A model generated the notes under the pieces. The model had not been told where the DNA came from, did not search any database, and saw only the letters and a program-made list of their open reading frames with translations. From contig NZ_AP018227.1 of assembly GCF_002368095.1 (NCBI RefSeq), positions 4,737,782-4,801,781 on the forward strand: a stretch of DNA of 64,000 nt, read 5' to 3'. Positions within the stretch are counted from its first letter, which is position 1, and every line of letters begins with the position of its first letter. Positions 10,475 to 20,897 of this stretch are shown in pieces. Origin of the DNA: Calothrix parasitica NIES-267. GTDB lineage: Bacteria; Cyanobacteriota; Cyanobacteriia; Cyanobacteriales; Nostocaceae. Made by a program: the position numbers and the translations under genes.

Positions 10475-13048
10475 TTACGACATTTTCAATCCAGCTTTAT
10501 CGGCTGAATATTCGTCGAGTTTAATTTCACAGGGTTCTACATTCCAGATTTCTTGACAATATTCCCATATTGCTCGGTCGGAGGAGAATTTACCCATGCG
10601 TGCGGAGTTGATTATGGACATCCGAGTCCACTTTTCTTTGTCCTGATAGGCTTGGGATACTTTATCCTGAGTATCTATGTAGGATTGATAATCGGCGAAC
10701 AACATAAACCTATCTTGATTAAACAACGAATCCAACAGGGGTTGAAATAAGTTGCGGTCTCCATCGGAAAAATGTCCGCAGATTATTAAGTCAATGACTT
10801 CTTTTAACTGGGGATTGGATTCGTAGTAGCTTCTAGGGTTGTATCCTTTGGCTTTGAGTTCGTAGACTTCTGGAGTGGTTAAACCGCATAAGAAGAAGTT
10901 TTCCGCACCGACTTCTTCACGGATTTCCACGTTAGCACCGTCGAGAGTCCCGATTGTTAAGGAACCGTTGAGAGCAAACTTCATGTTACCGGTTCCGGAA
11001 GCTTCTTTCCCTGCTGTGGAAATTTGTTCGGAAAGTTCCGCACCTGCGTAAATAAATTGACTCGAAGATACGTTGTAGTTTGGTATGAATGCGACTTTTA
11101 AACGTCCTGCAACATCAGCATCGCTATTAACTACGCTACCAACAGCATTGATTAATTTAATAATCAATTTAGCAATGAAGTAACCAGGAGCTGCTTTACC
11201 CGCGAAAATAAATGTCCGGGGTTGGATATCAGCGCTCGGATTTTTCTTGATGCGGTTATAGAGGGTGATGATGTGGAAAGCGTTGAGTAACTGACGTTTG
11301 TATTCGTGCAGTCGCTTTACCTGTACGTCAAATAAGGAATTGGTATCGACTGTGATTCCGTTGGATTTTTGAATTAATTTTGCTAAGTCTTCCTTATTAG
11401 CTTGCTTGATTTCGCGCCAAGTTTTTCTGAACTCTTTGTCATCTATGAACTTTTCTAATTTTCTAAGTTCATCGAGATTCTTAATCCAATCGGTACCAAT
11501 TTTGTCGGTAATTAAACGAGAAAGTCGAGGATTACCCATTAACAACCAGCGACGGGGAGTTACACCGTTGGTCTTGTTAATAAATTTCTCTGGGAATAAT
11601 TCGTAGAAGTCGTGGAGAACATCTTTTTTGAGTAGCTCTGTATGTAAAGCCGCTACACCATTAATTTTATAGCTACCCACACAAGCTAAATGCGCCATGC
11701 GGACTTTCTTTTCACCACCTTCTTCAATCAAAGATAGCCGTGAAATTCGTTCTAAATCTCCGGGAAAACGTCTTCTAACTTCACTCAAAAAGCGGAAGTT
11801 GATTTCGTAAATAATTTCTAGATGTCTGGGTAATAATCTACCAAACAATTCTACCGGCCAGCGTTCCAATGCTTCTGGCAACAAAGTATGGTTGGTATAA
11901 GCAAAGCTATTTTTAGTAATATCCCATGCTTTATCCCAAGGCATTTGATGTTCGTCAATTAGCAGACGCATCAATTCAGCGATACCAACTGAAGGATGGG
12001 TATCGTTAAGCTGAATTGCAGCTTTTTCATGCAAATTGTCTAAAGTGTTGAAAATTCGGTAATGACGGCGGAGAATGTCTTGTAAAGAACAAGAAACGAA
12101 GAAGTATTGTTGCTGCAAGCGCAACTCTTTACCCTGCATTGTATCGTCGTTAGGGTAAAGAACTTTTGAGATATTCTCCGAGAACATTTGACTACCTACA
12201 GCACCGATATAATCACCAGCATTAAAGGCTTGTAAGTCAAATTCATCAGTTGCTTCAGCTTTCCACAATCGTAGAATATTTACTGTATCGACACCGTAGC
12301 CCGGTACTGGAGTGTCGTAGGGAACTCCGGATACTTTCTGCTGCGGTACCCAGCGTGCTTGGAAGCGCCCGCTTCTATCGTTATATACTTCGGTATGACC
12401 GCCAAACTTCACTTCCACACGGTATTCGGGAAGGGGTAGTTCCCAAGCATTACCAAATAACAACCACTTATCGGGGTTTTCTATTTGCCAACCGTTACGA
12501 ATAACTTGCTCAAAAATTCCAAATTCATAGCGAATTCCATAACCAACAGCGGGAATTTCCAGAGTTGCTAAAGAATCAAGATAGCAAGCTGCAAGTCTTC
12601 CCAAACCACCGTTCCCCAATCCCGGTTCGCGCTCTTGCTCTAATAAATCTTCTAGCTCTAACCCAGATTCCTTGAGAACAGTTTTAATTTTCTCGTAAAG
12701 ACCAAGATTAATTAAACTATTACCCGTATAGCGACCCATCAAGAACTCAGCCGAAAGATAATAAACCGTTTTTACACCTTTCTCAGAGTGAGTCTTAGCT
12801 GTTTGAATTCGTCTTTGCAGAATCCGGTCGCGAACGCTATGGGCAACAGCCATATAGTAATCGTGAACCGTAGCAAAATACTCGCCTTTACCTTGAACGT
12901 AATAGAGGCTATCAGCAATGGCACGCTTGAGGGTTTCCTCACTCATACCAGTTCGGTCATCTTCTATCCTAACCTTAGCCGTAGCAGGAATTGAAACATT
13001 TTCCGACGTTAACCTATTATATTTTGGCTCAGATGAACTGCTAGTCAT
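10475..13048 (-). CDS. glgP: Glycogen phosphorylase
   Basis: Releases glucose 1-phosphate from glycogen, feeding the catabolic island. It is a GT35 enzyme of 857 residues, the usual length. Visible signatures include VYYLSAEFLMGR near residue 95, NGGLGRLAACYLDS near 145, AIQLNDTHPS near 343, the KRLHEYKRQLLN segment near 565, and the pyridoxal-phosphate site EASGTGNMKFALNG near 665. The allosteric phosphorylation site of animal enzymes is not evident, as expected for bacteria. The start is ATG at 13046-13048. Glycogen is the main dark carbon store of cyanobacteria, so the position beside ldhA, gap1 and xfp fits dark fermentation. Confidence 0.96.
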   Translation of the reverse strand: MTSSSSEPKYNRLTSENVSIPATAKVRIEDDRTGMSEETLKRAIADSLYYVQGKGEYFATVHDYYMAVAHSVRDRILQRRIQTAKTHSEKGVKTVYYLSAEFLMGRYTGNSLINLGLYEKIKTVLKESGLELEDLLEQEREPGLGNGGLGRLAACYLDSLATLEIPAVGYGIRYEFGIFEQVIRNGWQIENPDKWLLFGNAWELPLPEYRVEVKFGGHTEVYNDRSGRFQARWVPQQKVSGVPYDTPVPGYGVDTVNILRLWKAEATDEFDLQAFNAGDYIGAVGSQMFSENISKVLYPNDDTMQGKELRLQQQYFFVSCSLQDILRRHYRIFNTLDNLHEKAAIQLNDTHPSVGIAELMRLLIDEHQMPWDKAWDITKNSFAYTNHTLLPEALERWPVELFGRLLPRHLEIIYEINFRFLSEVRRRFPGDLERISRLSLIEEGGEKKVRMAHLACVGSYKINGVAALHTELLKKDVLHDFYELFPEKFINKTNGVTPRRWLLMGNPRLSRLITDKIGTDWIKNLDELRKLEKFIDDKEFRKTWREIKQANKEDLAKLIQKSNGITVDTNSLFDVQVKRLHEYKRQLLNAFHIITLYNRIKKNPSADIQPRTFIFAGKAAPGYFIAKLIIKLINAVGSVVNSDADVAGRLKVAFIPNYNVSSSQFIYAGAELSEQISTAGKEASGTGNMKFALNGSLTIGTLDGANVEIREEVGAENFFLCGLTTPEVYELKAKGYNPRSYYESNPQLKEVIDLIICGHFSDGDRNLFQPLLDSLFNQDRFMLFADYQSYIDTQDKVSQAYQDKEKWTRMSIINSARMGKFSSDRAIWEYCQEIWNVEPCEIKLDEYSADKAGLKMS

Positions 13049-13307
13049 TATGGTGATGTTGGTAAGAAATTAAATTTACAATTACGTCTATTACCTCTAT
13101 AGCTTTATAACATCCTCTCCCTTTCACTTGCGTTTCTTATTAATAATTAAGGAATTGGGGATTGGGGATTGGGAATTGGGTAATGGGAATTGGGGATTGG
13201 GAGTAAGTAAGAAGTAAAAAGTTATTTCCTCACTCTCTCACTCTCTCGCTCCCTCACTCTCCTTGTCCCCCTATCTCCCCCTCCCCTTGTCCCCTATGCC
13301 CAAATTC

Positions 13308-15686
13308 CTAATATTCCCACTTCCAATTACTAATTTCTGGCATATCCTGACCGTGTTCGTGGACGTATTGCTTGTGTTCAATCAATTTCTCGTGCAGCAT
13401 CTGTTTGACGTGAGCGGCTTTATATCTTAAGTGAGGAACTCTATCAATTACATCGTCAGCTAAATTAAAGCGGTCTAGTTCGTTCATTACCACCATATCA
13501 AAAGGTGTGGTCGTAGTTCCTTCTTCTTTGTAACCTCGAACGTGGAGGTTTTTGTGATTTGTGCGGCGGTATGTTAAACGATGAATCAACCAAGGATAAC
13601 CGTGGAAGGCAAAAATAACTGGTTTATCGGTGGTGAAAATACTGTCAAAATCTTTGTCGCTCAAGCCATGAGGGTGTTCGTTTTCCGGCTGTAGGGTCAT
13701 CAAGTCAACTACATTTACTACCCTGATTTTCAATTCTGGAAAATTATTCCGCAATATATCGACTGCTGCTAAGGTTTCTAAGGTGGGAGTGTCTCCAGCA
13801 CAAGCCATGACCACATCTGGTTCGCTTCCTTGGTCGTTGGAGGCCCAACCCCAGATACCAATACCTGTGGTACAGTGCTTGATTGCTTCATCCATGTTCA
13901 GAAACTGTAATGAAGGTTGTTTACCCGCTACAATCACGTTAACGTAATGACGGCTTCTCAAACAATGGTCTGTCACCGATAGCAGACAGTTGGCATCGGG
14001 TGGTAGATATACTCTGACGACCTCAGCTTTCTTGTTTACAACGTGGTCGATAAAGCCGGGATCTTGATGGCTAAAGCCGTTGTGGTCTTGTCGCCATACG
14101 TGGGATGTGAGTAAATATGTTAGTGAAGCAACTGGTCTGCGCCAGGGAATCTCGCCGGTGGTTTTCAACCATTTTGCATGCTGGTTGAACATGGAATCGA
14201 TGATATGGATAAAGGCTTCATAACAGGAAAATAATCCATGACGACCTGTCAATAAGTATCCTTCTAACCATCCTTGACAGGTATGTTCGCTGAGTATTTC
14301 CATAACCCGACCGTCTGCTGCCAGGTTGTCGTCGTATTCTAAAGTCTCTGCGACCCAAGTTCTTTGCGTCACATCTAGTACGTCCGCGAGTCGGTTGGAT
14401 GCGGTTTCGTCTGGCCCAAATAAACGGAAGTTTTGAGCATCTAAATTCAGTTTCATTACATCCCGCAGCAATTTACCCATAACGCGGGTCGCTTCGTCAA
14501 TGGTTTTTCCCGGTTCTACTGCTATTGCATAGTCGCGGAAATCGGGCATTTTCAAGTCTCGCAGTAGAATACCGCCGTTTGCGTGGGGATTGTCACCCAT
14601 GCGACGATTTCCTTTGGGTGCTAGTTCGGCTAATTCAGTAATTAGTCTCCCGTTTTCATCAAATAATTCTTCTGGTTTGTAACTTTTCATCCAGTCTTCC
14701 AGAAGTTGGACATGAGCCGGTTCGGCGGCCATATTTGATAACGGCACCTGGTGCGATCGCCAATAATCTTCGGTCTTTTTCCCATCAACTTCTTTGGGTC
14801 CAGTCCAGCCTTTAGGACTCCTCAGAATAATCATCGGCCATTGCGGACGCTGTTTAAAGCCATTTTGACGCGCATCTTGCTGAATTTCGCGAATTTCATG
14901 TAGTACGGTATCTAGGGTTGCAGCCATCAACTGATGCATAGATTCTGGTTCGGAACCTTCTACAAAATAAGGTTTGTAACCATAACCCTCAAACAGTTTT
15001 TGCAATTCCTCATGACTCATCCGAGCTAGAAGTGTGGGGTTAGCAATTTTATAACCATTAAGGTGCAGAATCGGTAATACAGCACCATCACGAATGGGAT
15101 TCAGAAACTTGTTAGAATGCCAACTTGCTGCTAGAGAACCAGTTTCCGCTTCACCATCACCAACAACACAAGCAACAATCAAATCTGGATTATCAAAAGC
15201 AGCACCGTAAGCGTGGGAAACAGAATAACCAAGTTCTCCACCTTCATGAATGCTCCCCGGAGTCTCCGGTGCTACGTGAGAGGGAATTCCACCGGGGAAG
15301 GAAAATTGTTTGAAGAGTTTTTTGATTCCCTCAGCATCTTGAGAAATATTGGGATAATATTCGCTGTAAGTTCCTTCAAGATAGGTATTAGCGACCAAAC
15401 CGGGGCCACCATGTCCCGGACCCGCAATATAAATGATATCCAAATCATCTCTCTTAATTACTCGGTTGAGATGAACGTAAATAAAATTCAAGCCAGGGGT
15501 AGTTCCCCAGTGTCCCAAAAGTCTGGGTTTAACATGTTCTAATTTTAGGGGTTTCTTGAGTAGAGGATTATCTAATAAATATATTTGTCCTACAGAAAGA
15601 TAATTGGCTGCACTCCAATAAGCATTTATCTTCCGTAATTCATTATCCTGTAATGGTTTTGTTTGAGGAGCAAAAGAAACGGTCAT
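13308..15686 (-). CDS. xfp: Xylulose-5-phosphate/fructose-6-phosphate phosphoketolase
   Basis: A thiamine-diphosphate enzyme that splits xylulose 5-phosphate (and often fructose 6-phosphate) with phosphate into acetyl phosphate plus an aldose phosphate. The cofactor motif GDGEAETG lies near residue 178. Before it are the YIAGPGHGG stretch and [17 protein letters not shown], both phosphoketolase hallmarks, and the [12 protein letters not shown] and PPDANCLL motifs follow in the C-terminal half. At 792 residues it is full length. It is the first gene of the island in transcription order. With ackA at the other end it gives a phosphotransacetylase-independent route to acetate and ATP. Confidence 0.96.
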   Translation of the reverse strand: MTVSFAPQTKPLQDNELRKINAYWSAANYLSVGQIYLLDNPLLKKPLKLEHVKPRLLGHWGTTPGLNFIYVHLNRVIKRDDLDIIYIAGPGHGGPGLVANTYLEGTYSEYYPNISQDAEGIKKLFKQFSFPGGIPSHVAPETPGSIHEGGELGYSVSHAYGAAFDNPDLIVACVVGDGEAETGSLAASWHSNKFLNPIRDGAVLPILHLNGYKIANPTLLARMSHEELQKLFEGYGYKPYFVEGSEPESMHQLMAATLDTVLHEIREIQQDARQNGFKQRPQWPMIILRSPKGWTGPKEVDGKKTEDYWRSHQVPLSNMAAEPAHVQLLEDWMKSYKPEELFDENGRLITELAELAPKGNRRMGDNPHANGGILLRDLKMPDFRDYAIAVEPGKTIDEATRVMGKLLRDVMKLNLDAQNFRLFGPDETASNRLADVLDVTQRTWVAETLEYDDNLAADGRVMEILSEHTCQGWLEGYLLTGRHGLFSCYEAFIHIIDSMFNQHAKWLKTTGEIPWRRPVASLTYLLTSHVWRQDHNGFSHQDPGFIDHVVNKKAEVVRVYLPPDANCLLSVTDHCLRSRHYVNVIVAGKQPSLQFLNMDEAIKHCTTGIGIWGWASNDQGSEPDVVMACAGDTPTLETLAAVDILRNNFPELKIRVVNVVDLMTLQPENEHPHGLSDKDFDSIFTTDKPVIFAFHGYPWLIHRLTYRRTNHKNLHVRGYKEEGTTTTPFDMVVMNELDRFNLADDVIDRVPHLRYKAAHVKQMLHEKLIEHKQYVHEHGQDMPEISNWKWEY

Positions 15687-16488
15687 ATAGAACCCCTTTA
15701 CGCAAATATTTTCAAAGATTACATTTATATAAACGTATTTTTCCCTGGATTACTTATATCTAAATAAGTAGTTTTTTCTTGCTTTGGATTGATTTTATTT
15801 ATAATTATAAAAGTATTACCTTATTCTTGCTAAATATTTTCAGAAAGGCTGATTAAATCACTTCACAGATGCCTTTATTCTATGTTATCTAATAAAAACG
15901 AATGCAAAATATTATAGCTATTTATAATCCATCAAATAAAGTTGAATTGTTTTTTATTTTGCGGATTCTAACACAATATTTATTTAGCAGATTAAATTTA
16001 ACCCAAGTTTAACCTAAACTTACTTTTATGAATTCCGTATTAGCCTTTTAACAAAATCAAGCTATGATTTCATATTGTGGGAGACGCAACACTGCGACCC
16101 GTCTCTACAAAGGTTTCGTGTTTTTATTAAATGCATAAAAATATAATATGACCATGAGGTCACGCTCCCCTAACATACTCTAATTGAGTAACGCCTTACA
16201 TAATATTATTAACTATGACTACAAAAAAATTCAATACTTAATAGCCGATAGTTTTGAATTTTAAAGATTTATTTTGATTGCTAATATTATCCTTTTCCCT
16301 GCTCTCTAATACTCACTTTCTCAAAACGACTATTTAAAGCCGCTGCCAAGCGCAGAATAACTGAAAATAAATATATTCTGAACTCAAAAATTTTTAATTA
16401 GCGGACTATGGATGTAAGGACAGTTAAAAAAAACCATCATATTGATTGCAAATTAAATCAATAATCAAGAATAACTAAAATTATAGAA
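15687..16488. other. Long gap upstream of phosphoketolase
   Basis: No gene is seen in 800 bases of A+T-rich DNA. The xfp promoter must lie near its right-hand neighbour at 15690-15900, but no sure element could be picked out. A GAGACG-type palindrome lies at 16079-16107. The stretch 16400-16488 is the 3' flank of rimM. Confidence 0.5.
16079..16107. repeat. GAGACG-type dispersed palindrome (copy 6)
   Basis: GGGAGACGCA and the complementary end GACCCGTCTCT form an imperfect palindrome followed by ACAAAG, as at the 9255 copy (CTCTACAAAAG). The core is more degenerate than in the other copies. Confidence 0.6.
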
Positions 16489-17055
16489 TTAATTAATATT
16501 TAATAGCCCATCCGGTGGAGTAATTTCAATCCGACCAGCTTCCAAATCCACCACCGGAACAATAGCTTTCACAAAAGGAATTAAAACATTCTTAGGATTT
16601 TTATTGTTATTAGAATCTTTTTCCTTATCCTCCTCTTCTCCCAACCGAACTTCTAACAAATCATTACCAGCATTAATTAAATCCACCACAGTCCCAATCA
16701 GTTTTCCATCATCCTGCATAAAAACAGGTAAACCCACCAAATCCATTAAATGATATTCATCTTCACCCAGCTGCGGACGGTCACCTTCAGGTACAAGTAA
16801 CTGACAACCGCGTAATTCCTCAGCTTCATCGCGATATTTGACACCCCTGAGTTGAATCACATACAGATTTTTACCTTCTAGAAAACGACCCTTAACTAAC
16901 TCCACCTCTTCCGGTTCCGTAGCGTTCGGACGCAACAGCCAACGTAACCCAGCAACCTCGAAACGTTCGGGAAAATCCGTACTCGGATAAACCCGTAACT
17001 CACCCTTCATTCCTTGGGGTGCGACAATTTTTCCAATTTCAAGCCAACCATCCAT
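16489..17055 (-). CDS. rimM: Ribosome maturation factor RimM
   Basis: Helps fold the head domain of the 30S ribosomal subunit during assembly. The protein opens with [20 protein letters not shown], the RimM N-terminal barrel signature. It has the [15 protein letters not shown] segment, and a PRC-type C-terminal half ([29 protein letters not shown], and [16 protein letters not shown]). A short Lys/Asp/Asn-rich insert lies at about residues 144-154. At 188 residues it is of normal length. It stands alone here, away from rpsP and trmD. The start codon directly adjoins the 24-copy heptamer array, which therefore forms the transcript leader. Confidence 0.93.
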   Translation of the reverse strand: MDGWLEIGKIVAPQGMKGELRVYPSTDFPERFEVAGLRWLLRPNATEPEEVELVKGRFLEGKNLYVIQLRGVKYRDEAEELRGCQLLVPEGDRPQLGEDEYHLMDLVGLPVFMQDDGKLIGTVVDLINAGNDLLEVRLGEEEDKEKDSNNNKNPKNVLIPFVKAIVPVVDLEAGRIEITPPDGLLNIN

Positions 17056-17058
17056 TTT

Positions 17059-17226
17059 CAGTTATCAGTTATCAGTTATCAGTTATCAGTTATCAGTTAT
17101 CAGTTATCAGTTATCAGTTATCAGTTATCAGTTATCAGTTATCAGTTATCAGTTATCAGTTATCAGTTATCAGTTATCAGTTATCAGTTATCAGTTATCA
17201 GTTATCAGTTATCAGTTATCAGTTAT
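17059..17226. repeat. Heptamer tandem array (CAGTTAT)24
   Basis: Twenty-four perfect, contiguous copies of CAGTTAT (168 bases), beginning three bases upstream of the rimM start codon and trailing into variant units to about 17240. The repeat unit differs from the ATTACTC array near pyk. Smaller runs of the same heptamer occur at 30663-30712 and 59177-59235. Confidence 0.95.
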
Positions 17227-17337
17227 CAGTGAACAGTTATCCTTTGATAGGTTGAAGGCTAAAGGTTAAGCTTTCAACTCTTAACTCCTAATTCCTAACT
17301 CCTAACTCCTAACTCCCCATTCCTAACTCCTAATTCT

Positions 17338-18621
17338 TTAAACGCTTACGGTAGCACTGCGATAAACTTCTTCTGCTACTTTCGCGAAGCGCTGCATTCC
17401 GGTTTTGATTTCTTCGTCGCTACCGGTTAGTGAAACGCGGAAACATTGGTGTTTATGTTGCCATTCTTCGCGTAGTCCTGGGAAAAAGGAGTTTCCGGGA
17501 ACGACTATTAAGCCTACTTTTTTAAGCTGTTGATAAAAATCTGTATCGCTGATTGGTAAATCTTTGAGCCATATCCAAGCAAAAATTGCTCCTTCACCGC
17601 GATGTAAGAACCAAGGCAGATTATCCGGCATTGCTGATTCTAAAGTAGTTTCGAGAACGGTGAATTTATTTTTATAAAAAGGACGAATTACCGTTTCGCT
17701 GATATGCGCTAATTTACCAGATTCAATTGCAAGAGCCGCTATTGCTTGTCCGTATCGCGATGAATGTAAACTAGCATTTGCTTGGAAACACTCTAACGCT
17801 TCAATTAAATTTTCGCCACCAATAGCAATACCAACTCTTTCACCAGGTAATCCAGCTTTTGATAAACTCATGCAGTGCAATATATTTTCACCAAAAGTTG
17901 GTGTCATTTCGGTATAGTTCAAAGCCGGGAAAGGAGGAGCATATGCCGAGTCTATTAACACCGGAACATCAGACTGTGCGGCTAGTGCAGCGATTTTTTC
18001 AACTTCGTCATCGGTAACAACATTACCCGTAGGATTGCAGGGACGAGAGAATAAAACACAACCAGTTTTTTCGGTAATTGATAATTTACTGAAATCGGGA
18101 CGATACTTAAATCTATGGGCTGTGGTGTCAATATCTAAAGTTGGTTGATAAGCAAATAAAGCTTCCGGAACCAAACTAACTCCACCGTAGCCCGTATAGT
18201 CAGGACTCAGAGGAAGAACAATTTGCTTGAGTTCGTTGTTATTGGTATAGCCACCAAAAACATTCGCAGCATAGAAATAAAGCGTTTGGCTACCAGGAGT
18301 AATTAAAATATTGCGTTCGGTAAGCTCCAAACCGTAACGTTGATTAAAATCTTTCGTAACAGCTTCGATTAACGGCGAGTAACCCTTAGAATAACCATAG
18401 CGACAAACAACTTCACCATACTCAGGACTAGCCAAAAGTTCCGCAGTACAATCGCGCCATAGTTGTTCGACTTCAGGCAAAATCAAAGGATTACCCGCAC
18501 TCAAATTCATCAACTCCTGCCCTTTTCCAGCGCGTAAAGTTTCGTTGATGTCCTTCATAATCGCTCTCACGCCGGTAAGCTTAGACATTTGAGCGCCGAA
18601 TTTTGTTAGGGCAGGTTTCAT
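17338..18621 (-). CDS. avtA: Valine-pyruvate aminotransferase
   Basis: A pyridoxal-phosphate enzyme of fold type I that transfers the amino group between valine and pyruvate to give alanine. It begins with the AvtA-type LTKFGAQMSKLTGVRAIMKD and has NLSAGNPLILPE near residue 40. TPGSQTLYF and the SRPCNPTGNV loop are present. The cofactor lysine is in SLSKAGLPGERVG at about residue 255, and FRVSLTGSD near the C-terminus binds the substrate carboxylate. At 427 residues it is full length. Flanking genes are unrelated, and the region upstream is full of short repeats. Confidence 0.93.
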   Translation of the reverse strand: MKPALTKFGAQMSKLTGVRAIMKDINETLRAGKGQELMNLSAGNPLILPEVEQLWRDCTAELLASPEYGEVVCRYGYSKGYSPLIEAVTKDFNQRYGLELTERNILITPGSQTLYFYAANVFGGYTNNNELKQIVLPLSPDYTGYGGVSLVPEALFAYQPTLDIDTTAHRFKYRPDFSKLSITEKTGCVLFSRPCNPTGNVVTDDEVEKIAALAAQSDVPVLIDSAYAPPFPALNYTEMTPTFGENILHCMSLSKAGLPGERVGIAIGGENLIEALECFQANASLHSSRYGQAIAALAIESGKLAHISETVIRPFYKNKFTVLETTLESAMPDNLPWFLHRGEGAIFAWIWLKDLPISDTDFYQQLKKVGLIVVPGNSFFPGLREEWQHKHQCFRVSLTGSDEEIKTGMQRFAKVAEEVYRSATVSV

Positions 18622-18702
18622 AAGCAGTCAGCAAATAATAAATATAAATAGTTTAACCTTAACTTTAACTATAATATTTCGATGGGGATTGGGAATTGGG
18701 CA

Positions 18703-18785
18703 TAGGTCGAAGGTCAAAGGTTAAAGGTCGAAGGTTAAAGGTCAAAGGTCGAAGGTTAAAGGTCAAAGGTCGAAGGTCAAAGGTA
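18703..18785. repeat. GGTNAAA-type heptamer run
   Basis: About a dozen 7-base units alternate between GGTCGAA, GGTTAAA and GGTCAAA without gaps. Confidence 0.8.
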
Positions 18786-18804
18786 TTTATTTCTCCTTGT
18801 TTCC

Positions 18805-18985
18805 TTGTCTCCTTGTCACCCCATCTCCCCATCTCCCCCTCTCCCCATCTCCCTATCTCCCCCTCTCCCCATCTCCTCATCTCCCCCTACGGGTTGCGCC
18901 ACTCCCCTCAACCGAGGGAACCTCGGCACGGGGGTGGCTTACCATCTCCCCATCTCCCCCTCTCCCCATCCCCCTCCCCTCATCC
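18805..18985. repeat. CTCCCCAT-type repeats with a G+C-rich insert
   Basis: Purine/pyrimidine-biased repeats of CTCCCCAT(C) and CTCCCCCT run through the stretch. At about 18888-18944 they are broken by a block containing ACTCCCCTCAACCGAGGGA and CCTCGGCACGGG. The reverse complement of that block resembles 61600-61660. Confidence 0.7.
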
Positions 18986-19030
18986 GCTATAAACTTGATA
19001 GATGAAGATTGACCAAAAAAGGGGTGACCA

Positions 19031-20143
19031 GTGGAAGTTAAAGCAGCAGTAGCTTATGAAGCGGGTAAGCCGTTGAGTATTGAAACGGTTCAGTTGGAAG
19101 GACCTTCATCTGGTGAGGTATTAATAGAAGTTAAAGCTAGTGGAATCTGTCATACCGATGCTTACACGCTTTCGGGTAAAGACCCTGAAGGTTTATTTCC
19201 AGCTATTTTGGGACATGAAGGTGCTGGAGTTGTTGTAGATGTGGGAGCGGGTGTTACCAGCTTGAAAAAGGGCGACCATGTGATTCCCCTTTACACTCCT
19301 GAATGTCGTCAGTGTGAATATTGTTTGAGCTTAAAAACTAATCTTTGTCAAGCAATTCGCAGTACTCAAGGTAAAGGTTTGATGCCGGATGGTAGCAGTC
19401 GTTTTTCTATTGGCAATCGGCAACTTTATCACTACATGGGTACATCAACTTTTTCTAACTATACAGTGTTGCCGGAAATTGCCGTAGCTAAAATTCGGGA
19501 AGATGCTCCTTTTGAAAAGGTTTGTTACATCGGTTGCGGTGTGACAACTGGAATCGGTGCGGTTATTTACACTGCAAAAGTAGAACCCGGTTCAAAAGTG
19601 ATAGTTTTTGGTTTGGGTGGTATTGGTTTAAATGTGATTCAAGGCGCAAAAATTGTTGGTGCCGATATGATTATCGGTGTAGATATTAATCCTGCAAAAC
19701 GCGAATTAGCAGAAAAATTTGGGATGACACATTTTGTTAATCCGAAGGAAGTTGAAGGTGATTTAGTTCCTTATTTAGTAGATTTAACAAAAGGTGGAGC
19801 CGACTATACTTTTGAATGTATTGGTAACGTTAACATCATGCGTCAAGCATTAGAATGCTGTCATAAAGGTTGGGGACAAAGTATTATTATTGGCGTTGCG
19901 GGAGCGGGAGAAGAAATAAGTACCCGTCCGTTTCAATTAGTAACCGGAAGAGTTTGGAGAGGTTCGGCTTTTGGTGGTGCAAGGGGACGTACTGACGTGC
20001 CGAAAATCGTTGATTGGTATATGGAAGGAAAGATAAATATCGACGATTTAATTACTCATGTAATGCCGATAGAAAAGATTAACGAAGGTTTTGAATTGAT
20101 GCATAAAGGTGAATCGATTCGTAGTGTAGTTACATTTGATTAA
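19031..20143 (+). CDS. frmA: S-(hydroxymethyl)glutathione dehydrogenase / class III alcohol dehydrogenase
   Basis: Oxidises the glutathione adduct of formaldehyde with NAD and can also reduce S-nitrosoglutathione. Catalytic zinc ligands are in SGICHTDAY and LGHEGAG. The structural zinc cysteines are in [15 protein letters not shown]. The Rossmann motif GLGGIGLNV lies near residue 195, and Asp in GVDINPAKR selects NAD. At 370 residues it is typical of class III enzymes. The start is GTG, giving [18 protein letters not shown], the expected family opening. No S-formylglutathione hydrolase gene is adjacent. A GAGACG-type palindrome starts eight bases after the stop codon and may act as a terminator. 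Confidence 0.94.
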   Translation: MEVKAAVAYEAGKPLSIETVQLEGPSSGEVLIEVKASGICHTDAYTLSGKDPEGLFPAILGHEGAGVVVDVGAGVTSLKKGDHVIPLYTPECRQCEYCLSLKTNLCQAIRSTQGKGLMPDGSSRFSIGNRQLYHYMGTSTFSNYTVLPEIAVAKIREDAPFEKVCYIGCGVTTGIGAVIYTAKVEPGSKVIVFGLGGIGLNVIQGAKIVGADMIIGVDINPAKRELAEKFGMTHFVNPKEVEGDLVPYLVDLTKGGADYTFECIGNVNIMRQALECCHKGWGQSIIIGVAGAGEEISTRPFQLVTGRVWRGSAFGGARGRTDVPKIVDWYMEGKINIDDLITHVMPIEKINEGFELMHKGESIRSVVTFD

Positions 20144-20144
20144 T

Positions 20145-20173
20145 AATGTAGAGACGTAGCAGTGCTACGTCTT
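20145..20173. repeat. GAGACG-type dispersed palindrome (copy 7)
   Basis: AATGTA followed by GAGACGTAGCA-G-TGCTACGTCTT, almost the same sequence as copy 2 at 8864-8892. Its position just past the frmA stop codon would let it serve as a 3' stem-loop. Confidence 0.8.
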
Positions 20174-20296
20174 TAATATCTTGAACGCTATTGATTCTAC
20201 TGAAAAAAAAGATACTGGTGTTAAAGATATTTTGCTAAAGTTTTGATTATTCTAAGGTAAGACATAAACAAACTCTATAATTTAATTATATTTACA

Positions 20297-20810
20297 ATGC
20301 CAACATTTTCATTAGATTTTATGCTACCGCTTTTAAATAATCCAATATTAATAGCTGTATACATAATTTTAACTACTGCAATTATTAATTTAATCACAGT
20401 TAACATTAATAATTCTTTTCAGAAAGAAAGAGAAAAAGTAAGTAAAATTGAAGATATTTATGCTGGTTGTATTAAAAATCTTGCAACAGTATCAACTCTA
20501 TCCAGATGCAACTAAAGAAAATGAGGATAATATAGAACAATCTTTAATTGAAGCAAAAAAGAACTTAAGTCTTTTATTAATTCGTACTCAAAGGAAAACT
20601 TATATTGAGAAAATTAAAGAAGAAGCACACTTATTTGCAATAGGAGATTATAAAAAACTTCTGGAGGTGGCTGAAGAAAATGGATTAAAGTGTTCCAAAT
20701 ATGACTATATATCAAAAAATGAGCCTCTAAAACAAGTTTTAAGCGCAGCAGATATTATGCTTCAGATAATAATTAAAAATGCACATACAGATAAGAGATT
20801 GTTATTATAA
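20297..20810 (+). pseudogene. Membrane-anchored hypothetical protein with a probable frameshift
   Basis: Two overlapping frames look like halves of one gene. The first (from ATG 20297) encodes a single membrane helix (about residues 14-34) followed by a charged helix, and reads out of frame after an A5 tract at 20474-20478. The second runs to 20810 and continues the charged, Lys/Glu-rich helical character. Removing one A from the tract would join them into a protein of about 170 residues. No family is recognised. The frameshift could be a real mutation, a sequencing slip, or programmed slippage, since an A5 tract is short for the last. Two separate small genes are less likely, because the second frame lacks a good start. 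Confidence 0.55.
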
Positions 20811-20897
20811 CGATTATTTAGTCTTTCGCTCTCAGTCTCTGGCTGGGAATGCATTTCATAAGGCTCTGCCTTAGACATTTAGAATCAAATAACCAAC

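Larger units (their letters stand above)
18622..19030. other. Repeat-filled divergent gap between avtA and the alcohol dehydrogenase
   Basis: It holds GGTCGAA/GGTTAAA/GGTCAAA heptamers (about 18703-18785), then a pyrimidine-rich CTCCCCAT-type tandem region (about 18805-18985) interrupted by a G+C-rich block at 18888-18944. Promoters of both flanking genes must lie at its edges. Confidence 0.7.

Noticed and set aside
17014-17255. Open frames made of repeated QLSVISY residues
   Set aside because: They are simply translations of the CAGTTAT heptamer array. A 7-base unit cycles through all frames and happens to lack stops in this direction.
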